From NCBI GenBank assembly GCA_031275955.1, contig JAISNZ010000075.1:1-10852 (forward strand): 10,852 bases of DNA, written 5' to 3'. The position numbers and the translations under genes are program-made. Under the pieces are notes generated by a model, which worked only from the letters and a program-made list of their open reading frames with translations, searched no databases and had not been told where the DNA came from. This DNA is from Desulfovibrio sp. (lineage in GTDB: Bacteria; Desulfobacterota; Desulfovibrionia; Desulfovibrionales; Desulfovibrionaceae). This document shows, piece by piece, positions 4,516 to 10,852 of this stretch (its first letter is position 1; every line of letters begins with the position of its first letter).

Positions 4516-7131
4516 ATGCGCGGCATCCTGCCTCTTCTGCCCAAGCCCAGCCGCTACCTCGGCAATGAAGAGGGTTCCGTCCGCAAGGCGGCGGGATCCC
4601 TTTCCCTGCGCCTGGGATTGGCCTTTCCGGACATGTACGAAGTGGGCATGTCCTATCTGGGGCTGAAGATTCTCTACCACATCGTCAACGCGCGCCCCTC
4701 CTGGCTGGCGGAGCGGGTTTTCACGCCCTGCCGGGAGGCGGCGGCGATTTTGCGGGCCCACGGGGAAACGCTCTGCACCCTGGAATCGGATATCCCCTTA
4801 CGAGAACTGGATATGCTGGGATTGAGCGTCACCCATGAGCTCTGCTACAGCAACTGTTTGTATATGCTGGATCTGGCGGGGATTCCTTTGCGGACGCGGG
4901 ACAGGACGGGGCCGCAGCCCGACGGGCGGCCCTGGCCGCTGGTGGTGGCCGGGGGAGGCTGCACGCTCTCGGCCGAGCCCCTGGCGCCTTTTGTCGACCT
5001 GATGGTCCTGGGAGAAGGGGAGGAAACCCTGCCCGAGCTTTTGGAACTTCTGGAAACCGCCCGGAAGGAAACCCGGCCGAGGCGGGATCTGCTCCTGGCG
5101 GCGGCCCGGATTCAGGGGGTTTATGTGCCGGAATTTTTTGCCGCAGCAGAGGATCCGGACCGGGCGGGATACCGGCTGCGGGCGCTGGAGCCGGGCCACA
5201 CGCGGGCGGTGCGGCGCATTGTCCCGGACATGAATCAGGCCCCCTATCCCTCCCTCCAGCCCATTCCCTTCGGAGCCGTGCATAACCGCCTGGCCCTGGA
5301 AATCGGCCGGGGATGCACCCGGGGATGCCGTTTCTGCCAGGCCGGCAGCCTGTACCGGCCGGCGCGGGAACGCTCGCCGGAAACGCTGGGACGGCTGCTG
5401 GACCTCTGTCTGGACAGCACCGGCTTTGACGACGTCTCCTTTTTATCCTTGAGCAGCGGAGACCATTCGGCCTTAAGGACCGTGTTCCTGGAAGCCGCGG
5501 ATCGTTGCGCCCGGGAACAGATTTCCCTCTCCCTCCCGTCCCTGCGGGTTGGCTCCGTCGACGACGCCGTCATGGAGAGGATGGCCGGCATACGGCGCAC
5601 CGGCATCACCCTGGCCCCGGAGGCCGGCAGCCAGAGATTGCGCGATGTGATCAACAAGGGGATTACGGAGGAGGATCTCCTCCTCCATGTCCGCAAGCTC
5701 TCCGAGTACGGCTGGCAGCATCTCAAGCTCTATTTCATGATTGGCCTGCCCACGGAAACCGATGAGGACCTGGCCGCCATCATCCGCTTATGCAAAAAGG
5801 CCAGGGACGCGCCCGGGGGGAACCGCCTCCGGATCACGGCCTCCGTTTCCCCCTTTGTGCCCAAGCCCCACACCCCCTTCCAGTGGGAGGAGCAGATCCC
5901 CCTGGAGGAGGCGCGCCGGCGGATTGGAATCCTCCTGGACAGCGTCAAGGGGGAAAAGGGGATCACGCTGCGCTGGCATGACCCGCGCATGACCCTGCTG
6001 GAAGGCGTTTTTTCGCGGGGGGACCGCCGTCTGGCCGGGGTGGTGGAAAGCGCCTACCGCAAGGGCGCCGTCTTTGCCGACTGGATCGAGAGTTTTAGCC
6101 TGGAACCCTGGCTGGAGGCCCTGGAGGAACATGGCCTGAGCGTGGAAGAATACCTGCGCGGCCGCGATCTTGCCGAGCCTCTGCCCTGGGATCACCTGCA
6201 CGGCGGGTTGAGCCGGGATTTTCTCCTCCGGGAGCGGGAAAAGGCCGGACGGGGAGCAACCAGCGCCGACTGCCGCTATGCCGCCTGCAACGCCTGCGGG
6301 GTCTGCGACCGTCCTTCCTCCGCCTCTCTGCTGGAAAGAATCCCCTCCCTGCGGCCGGACGCGGGCTATGCCAACATCCTGAGCCATCCCTGGCGCGACC
6401 AGGATCTCTGTCAGCCCCGCCCGGACCGGGACAGAGGCGCGGCAGCGCCCGCCAGGGCGACGCCGCCGGTCCTGTCCCCCCAGCTGACGCGCAAGGCGGC
6501 CCAAATCCGCTTTCATTACGCCCGCGAGGATCGGGCCGTCTTTTTAAGCCAGTTGGAAATCCAGAGCATCATCACGCGCGCGCTGCGCCGGGCCGGTCTG
6601 CCCCTGGCTTTCAGCCGGGGCTTCCACCCCCTGCCCCTGATCTCTTTCGGCCGCGCCCTGCCTGTGGGCGTGGCCAGCGAAGAGGAATGGCTTTCCGTTT
6701 ACCTGCGCGCCCCCCATCCCCAGGATGGTCTGGCCGAGTCCCTGAACCGGCGGCTGCCGGCGGGAATCCGCATCACCCGGGCTGAGGAACTGCCCCTGGG
6801 GGAAAAAAGCGCCGACGCCCCGCGCGAAACGTACCGCCTGCGCCTGGCCCGATCCGAACACATCCCGGACCAGAACGCCTTTGCCGCCATCTGGCGCGCC
6901 GTCGCCGCCAGCGCGTCCATCCCCTGGCGGCGCGAGACAAAAAAGGGCATACGGGAACTGGACGCCCGGCCCTTCTTTCTCCGTATCCGCTGCGAGGAGG
7001 AAAACCTCTGCACCCTGGAGCTTGACTGGTCCCGCGGCTATGTCTCCCCCCTGGCCCTGTGCCGGCATGCGCTGCGTTTCGCCGGATATGCGGGGGACCC
7101 CTCAACCATCGCCCTGACAAAAATACGCTGA
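4516..7131 (+). CDS. Radical SAM protein fused to a DUF2344 (radical SAM-linked) domain
   Basis: This 871-residue protein is predicted to bind a [4Fe-4S] cluster and cleave S-adenosylmethionine; its substrate is unknown. The N-terminus (SRYLGNEEGSVRK...FPDMYEVGMSYLGLKILYHI) and a B12-domain-like segment precede the radical SAM core, whose cluster cysteines are C267-x3-C271-x2-C274 (GCTRGCRFC). A second Cys group, C586, C591, C594 and C597 (CRYAACNACGVC), follows the core and may bind another cluster or zinc. After a Pro/Ala-rich linker, residues about 660-871 (RFHYAREDRAVFLSQLE, AFSRGFHPLPLISFGRALP) match the DUF2344 family, which in many Firmicutes is a separate adjacent gene. The combination resembles TIGR03960 plus TIGR03936. 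ATG 4516 is the only start in frame after the TGA at 4483-4485, but its SD is poor. A better SD (AGGAAG, 4471-4476) serves GTG 4482 in another frame. It lies 36 bp before the M16 gene. Confidence 0.93.
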   Translation: MRGILPLLPKPSRYLGNEEGSVRKAAGSLSLRLGLAFPDMYEVGMSYLGLKILYHIVNARPSWLAERVFTPCREAAAILRAHGETLCTLESDIPLRELDMLGLSVTHELCYSNCLYMLDLAGIPLRTRDRTGPQPDGRPWPLVVAGGGCTLSAEPLAPFVDLMVLGEGEETLPELLELLETARKETRPRRDLLLAAARIQGVYVPEFFAAAEDPDRAGYRLRALEPGHTRAVRRIVPDMNQAPYPSLQPIPFGAVHNRLALEIGRGCTRGCRFCQAGSLYRPARERSPETLGRLLDLCLDSTGFDDVSFLSLSSGDHSALRTVFLEAADRCAREQISLSLPSLRVGSVDDAVMERMAGIRRTGITLAPEAGSQRLRDVINKGITEEDLLLHVRKLSEYGWQHLKLYFMIGLPTETDEDLAAIIRLCKKARDAPGGNRLRITASVSPFVPKPHTPFQWEEQIPLEEARRRIGILLDSVKGEKGITLRWHDPRMTLLEGVFSRGDRRLAGVVESAYRKGAVFADWIESFSLEPWLEALEEHGLSVEEYLRGRDLAEPLPWDHLHGGLSRDFLLREREKAGRGATSADCRYAACNACGVCDRPSSASLLERIPSLRPDAGYANILSHPWRDQDLCQPRPDRDRGAAAPARATPPVLSPQLTRKAAQIRFHYAREDRAVFLSQLEIQSIITRALRRAGLPLAFSRGFHPLPLISFGRALPVGVASEEEWLSVYLRAPHPQDGLAESLNRRLPAGIRITRAEELPLGEKSADAPRETYRLRLARSEHIPDQNAFAAIWRAVAASASIPWRRETKKGIRELDARPFFLRIRCEEENLCTLELDWSRGYVSPLALCRHALRFAGYAGDPSTIALTKIR

Positions 7132-7167
7132 GGCCAAAAGAGGTTTCAAACCATAAAGGAAATTTTG

Positions 7168-9831
7168 ATGAAAATCACGAATCCTTTCTTCCTCGCGGGG
7201 GTCCTGATGACAGTATGCTTTTCCCTCTTGGCCGGGACATGGTCCGCCTCCGCTTCCTCCGGCCCCCTGGTTACCCGTCTGGCCAACGGCCTGACCGTGG
7301 CCGTCAAAAAGGACGACCGTTTCCCCCTGGTTTCCCTGCGCCTCTATGTCCATGCCGGTTCCGCCTACGAGGAGGACGGGGAGGCCGGCATCAGCCACCT
7401 TCTGGAGCACATGGTCTTCAAGGGCACGGCAAAGCGCCCCAAAAACAGCGCGGCCGCGGACGTGGAGGCGAAGGGAGGCTACATCAACGCCGCCACCAGC
7501 TTCGACTACACCGTCTACCTCACGGACATGCCCGGCGACTCCTGGAAGATCGGCCTGGACGTACTCAAGGACATGGCCTTTCATCCCGCTCTGGACCCGC
7601 TGGAACTGGAGGCGGAAAAGGAGGTGGTCCTCGCGGAACTCAAACGGGGCGAGGACTCCCCCGGCCAGCGCGTCTTCCGCATGGTTCAGCGGATCGCCCT
7701 CCAGGACACGCCCTACCGCAATCCCATCATCGGCTATGAGCCGATCATCCGGGAGCTGACCGCGGAGCGCATCCGCCGGTACATTGACCGCCACTATCAG
7801 CCCCAGTCCATGCTGCTGCTGATCTGCGGCGCCGTGGACGAGGCCGAAGCCCTGGCCGAAGCCGAGGCCCTTTTCGGCGCTCTGGCCAATACCCGGGAAA
7901 TCTCTCCCCCCTCTCCCCTCCAGCCCCGGCCAAGCGCCTTCCGCGCGGCCGAGGAAAAAGGCCCCTGGACCAAGGTCCATCTGGCCCTTGCCCTGCCCGT
8001 GCCGGGCATGAGCGACGCGAGATCCCCCCAGCTGGATGTCCTGGCCCGGATCCTGGGCGGCGACGCCACATCGCGCTTCTACCGCAGCTACAAATACGAC
8101 AAACGCCTGGTGGACACGATCTCCGTCAGCAACTACAGCTTTGAGCGCCTGGGCATGTTCCTTATCCAGGCGACCCTGGACCCGGACAAGCTGGCTCCCT
8201 TCTGGGAAACCCTGGTCCGCGATCTGGCGGATCTGCAAAGGGCCGCTTTCTCCAGGGAAGAACTGGACCGCGCCCGGCTCAATATTGAAGACGACCTTTT
8301 CCGTTCCAAGGAAACCATTTCCGGCTACGCCGAAAAAATGGGTTTCTTTCAGTTCTTCGACAAGGGAGAACAGGGAGAAAGCAACTACCTGCGCCTTGTC
8401 CGGGATACGGATCAGGCGATCCTAAGCGATCTCGCCGCCTCGCTGCTGAGGCCGGAAAACCTTTCCCTGGCCGTCCTTCTGCCCGAGAACGCGCCCCCCC
8501 TGCCCGGGAAAGGGCCGGCGGCGGACGGCAGCGCCTTTTCCGCCTGGGCCGGCCAGACCCTGGCCGAACTCTGGCCCTCCGGGCCCGCCGCCGCCGCCGC
8601 CCCGGACAGCGGAGGCGTCGCCCCGGCCGAGATCCTCTCCCTCGGACAGGGACGCACCCTCATCCTGCTCAGGGACCAGACCCTGCCGTACATCGCCGCG
8701 GATCTCCTGTTCAGCGGCGGCGACAGCCTGCTCACGGAAAAAAACCAGGGACTCGGCGCCTTCACCGCTTCCCTGCTGACCAAGGGCACGACAACGCTCA
8801 GCGCCACCGACATGGAAGAGTTCCAGGCCGACCGGGCTTCCTCCCTGAGCGCTTCCTCCGGACGCCGGAGCTTCACCCTCAGTCTCAGCGCGCCCGCCGG
8901 TTTTGCCGCCGACATGTTCGCCCTGCTCGCTGATGTGCTCGCCTCCCCCGGCTTCCGGGAGGAAGAGGCCGACCGGGTGCGCGAAAATCAGGCGGCCGCC
9001 ATCACCGCCCGGGAGGAGCAGGCCATTCCCCTTGCCCTGCGCCGGATGTTCCCCTTTTTCTTCCCCTCCCATTCTTACGGATTCCTGAACCTGGGCGAAA
9101 GCGCGCGCGTCGCCGCTTTCACGGCCAAAGACGCCGCCGCCTTCTGGTCCGAACAGATCGCCTATCCCTGGGTCCTGGCAGTCTGCGGCAACTTCGACCG
9201 GGACGCCCTGCTCAAGGCTCTGGACGCCTTCCCCGTTCCGCGGAAAAAGGCCCTTTCCCTGGAACCTCCCCGCTGGGGCAGGATGAAAAACCTGGATCTG
9301 CGCCTGGCCGAACGCAACCAGGCCCACCTCTTCCTGGTCTTTCCCACCGTCGGCATCGGAAACCCCGACGAACCGGGCCTCGACCTGCTGCAGAACATCC
9401 TGGCGGGACAGAGCGGACTCCTCTTCCGCGACCTGCGGGACACGCAGGGACTCGGCTATACCGTCACAGCCTTTCCCTGGAAGGCGGACAAGGCCGGCGC
9501 CCTGATCTTCTACATCGGCGCCGAACCCGACAAACTGGACATGGCGGAACAGGGCTTCCGGACCATCATTGAGCGGCTGCAAACCGATCCCCTGCCCGCA
9601 AAAGAACTGGAACGGGGCAACAGGCAGCTCAGCGGCGACTACTACCGCGAGCACCAGACCCTCGCCGCGCGAAGCGGCGAAGCCGCCTCCCTGACCCTTT
9701 TCGGGCATCCCCTGGACAGCCCCCGCAACCTGATCCTGGCGGCTTCCCGGATCACCCCCGCCGAGCTTCAGGCCCTGGCCCAAAAATACCTGCGCCCCGA
9801 CGCGGCATATCGGGTCAGGGTTCTCCCGTAA
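7168..9831 (+). CDS. Exported M16 family zinc peptidase (pitrilysin/MPP type), two-domain
   Basis: This 887-residue protein is probably a periplasmic metallopeptidase that cuts peptides inside a clamshell chamber. A Sec signal is visible: positive N-terminus (MKITN), hydrophobic stretch to about residue 22, and probable cleavage after ASA at residue 29. The inverted zinc motif is H77-L-L-E80-H81 (HLLEHMVFKGT), with distal ligand E157 in EKEVVLAE, 76 residues on, the normal M16 spacing. E80 is the expected catalytic base. The C-terminal half (from about 490, after an Ala/Pro/Gly-rich linker) repeats the fold but has ASLLTKGT where the zinc motif would be, so it is a non-catalytic half. R757 and Y764 (LRDTQGLGY) form the usual R/Y pair of the last domain. 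ATG 7168 follows AAGGA (7156-7160) at 7 nt; TTG 7165 is an adjacent, less likely start. The gene may be co-transcribed with its neighbours. The peptide substrate is unknown. Confidence 0.95.
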   Translation: MKITNPFFLAGVLMTVCFSLLAGTWSASASSGPLVTRLANGLTVAVKKDDRFPLVSLRLYVHAGSAYEEDGEAGISHLLEHMVFKGTAKRPKNSAAADVEAKGGYINAATSFDYTVYLTDMPGDSWKIGLDVLKDMAFHPALDPLELEAEKEVVLAELKRGEDSPGQRVFRMVQRIALQDTPYRNPIIGYEPIIRELTAERIRRYIDRHYQPQSMLLLICGAVDEAEALAEAEALFGALANTREISPPSPLQPRPSAFRAAEEKGPWTKVHLALALPVPGMSDARSPQLDVLARILGGDATSRFYRSYKYDKRLVDTISVSNYSFERLGMFLIQATLDPDKLAPFWETLVRDLADLQRAAFSREELDRARLNIEDDLFRSKETISGYAEKMGFFQFFDKGEQGESNYLRLVRDTDQAILSDLAASLLRPENLSLAVLLPENAPPLPGKGPAADGSAFSAWAGQTLAELWPSGPAAAAAPDSGGVAPAEILSLGQGRTLILLRDQTLPYIAADLLFSGGDSLLTEKNQGLGAFTASLLTKGTTTLSATDMEEFQADRASSLSASSGRRSFTLSLSAPAGFAADMFALLADVLASPGFREEEADRVRENQAAAITAREEQAIPLALRRMFPFFFPSHSYGFLNLGESARVAAFTAKDAAAFWSEQIAYPWVLAVCGNFDRDALLKALDAFPVPRKKALSLEPPRWGRMKNLDLRLAERNQAHLFLVFPTVGIGNPDEPGLDLLQNILAGQSGLLFRDLRDTQGLGYTVTAFPWKADKAGALIFYIGAEPDKLDMAEQGFRTIIERLQTDPLPAKELERGNRQLSGDYYREHQTLAARSGEAASLTLFGHPLDSPRNLILAASRITPAELQALAQKYLRPDAAYRVRVLP

Positions 9832-9862
9832 TCCGCGCCCGCACAGGGAGGAAGGACTTTTC

Positions 9863-10822
9863 ATGCACGACGGCAAACGCGTTCTCGTCACCGGCGGTTC
9901 GGGATTTCTGGGGTCGCACCTTTGCGCGCGGCTTCTGGAGTTGGGGCATGAGGTCATCTGCGTGGATAACTTCTTCACCGGGTCCAGGATCACCGTCGAA
10001 TCCCTTCTGGACAACAGGCGGTTTGAACTCCTCCGCCATGACGTGACCTTTCCCCTGTTCCTTGAGGCGGACGAAATCTATAACCTGGCCTGCCCGGCCT
10101 CCCCAGTTCACTACCGGCGCGATCCGGTGCAGACCGTCAAGACCTGCGTACACGGGGCCATCAATATGCTTGGTCTGGCCAAGCGCCTGAAGGCGCGGAT
10201 CTTTCAGGCCTCCACCTCGGAAGTATACGGCGACCCGGAGGAACATCCCCAGAGCGAAAACTACTGGGGCCATGTGAACCCCATCGGAGAGCGTTCCTGC
10301 TATGACGAAGGCAAACGCTGCGCCGAAACCCTGTTTTTTTCCTACCACCGTCAACACGGTCTGCCCGTCAAGGTGGCCCGTATCTTTAACACCTACGGTC
10401 CGCACATGCATCCCAACGACGGCCGGGTCGTCTCCAACTTCATCGTGCAGGCCCTGCAAAACAAGCCCCTGACTCTTTACGGACAGGGGAATCAGACCCG
10501 ATCCTTCTGCTATGTGAGCGATCTCATCGAATGCATGCTTCGTTTCATGGCAAGTCCGCCGGACTTCACCGGCCCCCTGAACATGGGCAATGCGCAAGAA
10601 TTCACCATCCGGGAACTGGCCGAGACGATCATCGATCTCACCGGAAGCGCCTCCCGGCTGGCATGGGAACCCCTGCCCGCGGACGATCCCGCGCAGCGCC
10701 GGCCGGACATCTCCCTGGCCAGGGAAAGGCTGAACTGGGAACCGGCTGTGCCCCTGCGCGAAGGGCTTCGGCGGACCATTACCTATTTTGAAAACCTGCT
10801 GCGGGAGAAAAAAAGCCGCTGA
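9863..10822 (+). CDS. UDP-glucuronate decarboxylase (UDP-xylose synthase), NAD-dependent SDR
   Basis: The predicted enzyme oxidises UDP-glucuronate at C4, removes the C6 carboxylate and reduces the intermediate to UDP-xylose, using bound NAD. It is a cytoplasmic extended short-chain dehydrogenase. The Rossmann motif TGGSGFLG covers residues 10-17. The active-site Tyr/Lys pair is Y147-x3-K151 within ERSCYDEGKRCAETL. Hallmarks of this subfamily are HDVTFPLF, IYNLACPASPVHY, ASTSEVYGDPEEHPQ, YWGHVNPIGERS and DGRVVSNFIVQAL followed by QTRSFCYVSDL. These separate it from UDP-glucose 4-epimerases and dTDP-glucose dehydratases. Length (319 residues) is normal for bacterial UXS. ATG 9863 follows GGAGGAAGGA with AAGGA ending 6 nt upstream. 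It starts 31 bp after the M16 stop, so an operon is likely. UDP-xylose normally feeds lipopolysaccharide or capsule synthesis, suggesting glycan genes further right. The position before MHPNDGRV is His181, where Arg is more common in my recollection. Confidence 0.94.
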   Translation: MHDGKRVLVTGGSGFLGSHLCARLLELGHEVICVDNFFTGSRITVESLLDNRRFELLRHDVTFPLFLEADEIYNLACPASPVHYRRDPVQTVKTCVHGAINMLGLAKRLKARIFQASTSEVYGDPEEHPQSENYWGHVNPIGERSCYDEGKRCAETLFFSYHRQHGLPVKVARIFNTYGPHMHPNDGRVVSNFIVQALQNKPLTLYGQGNQTRSFCYVSDLIECMLRFMASPPDFTGPLNMGNAQEFTIRELAETIIDLTGSASRLAWEPLPADDPAQRRPDISLARERLNWEPAVPLREGLRRTITYFENLLREKKSR

Positions 10823-10842
10823 CGCCTTCCAGGGAAATGCTG

Positions 10843-10852
10843 ATGTATCGGG
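10843..10852 (+). CDS. Possible start of a further gene (runs off the window)
   Basis: After the decarboxylase stop, AGGGA (10831-10835) is followed at 7 nt by ATG 10843 (Met-Tyr-Arg...). A second ATG at 10837 is too close to that SD. Only three codons are visible, so nothing can be said of the product. If real, it would be a tightly spaced operon member. Confidence 0.2.

Noticed and set aside
4184..4666. A 160-codon + strand frame bridging the 3892 gene, the hairpin region and the radical SAM gene start
   Set aside because: It overlaps two supported genes in another frame, its middle part is made of hairpin arms, and it has no good start. The open frame reflects high GC content.
7102..8238. 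A 378-codon minus-strand open frame opposite the M16 N-terminal half
   Set aside because: Opposite the HxxEH-containing domain; composition is that of a GC-rich antisense frame.
8422..10014. A 530-codon minus-strand open frame opposite the M16 peptidase and the decarboxylase start
   Set aside because: It spans two real + strand genes, has low-complexity Gly/Gln/Glu-rich sequence and no plausible domain; a shadow frame.

Overview
The window is GC-rich chromosomal DNA with strong G/C preference at third codon positions. All confident genes lie on the + strand. The recA-alaS pair, the single-chain radical SAM/DUF2344 protein and the protein styles point to a deltaproteobacterium, most likely a Desulfovibrio-like member of the Desulfovibrionaceae. 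This placement is inferred from gene content and remembered family features, not from a search.

Layout. (1) 1-3082: housekeeping. The 3' end of recA is followed 40 bp later by alaS, which starts with GTG or TTG. (2) 3083-3891: a gene-poor scar. It holds a possible 62-residue orphan gene (3123-3311), a decayed IS1634-type transposase in three frames (about 3312-3707), a strikingly AT-rich patch (14 G/C in the 60 bases 3721-3780), and a dyad overlapping a perfect TTGACA box (3790-3838). (3) 3892-4236: a 114-residue protein that may have an Sm-like fold. (4) 4237-4515: an intergenic region packed with inverted repeats. (5) 4516-9831: two large genes 36 bp apart, a radical SAM/DUF2344 fusion of unknown substrate and an exported double-domain M16 zinc peptidase. 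(6) 9863-10822: a UDP-glucuronate decarboxylase (UDP-xylose synthase), 31 bp after the peptidase gene. The last 30 bases may contain the start of another gene.

How they work together. RecA (recombination and SOS) and AlaRS (tRNA-Ala charging) are core functions that are neighbours without a shared pathway. The radical SAM, peptidase and decarboxylase genes are close enough to be co-transcribed, but nothing in the sequence ties them to one process. The decarboxylase suggests that surface-polysaccharide genes follow to the right.

I found no convincing new multi-gene system. The points most worth a second look are the uncharacterised radical SAM fusion and its start region, the hairpin cluster before it, the small Sm-like candidate with its possible operator, and the transposase relic. 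No tRNA, rRNA, CRISPR array or intact mobile element is visible.
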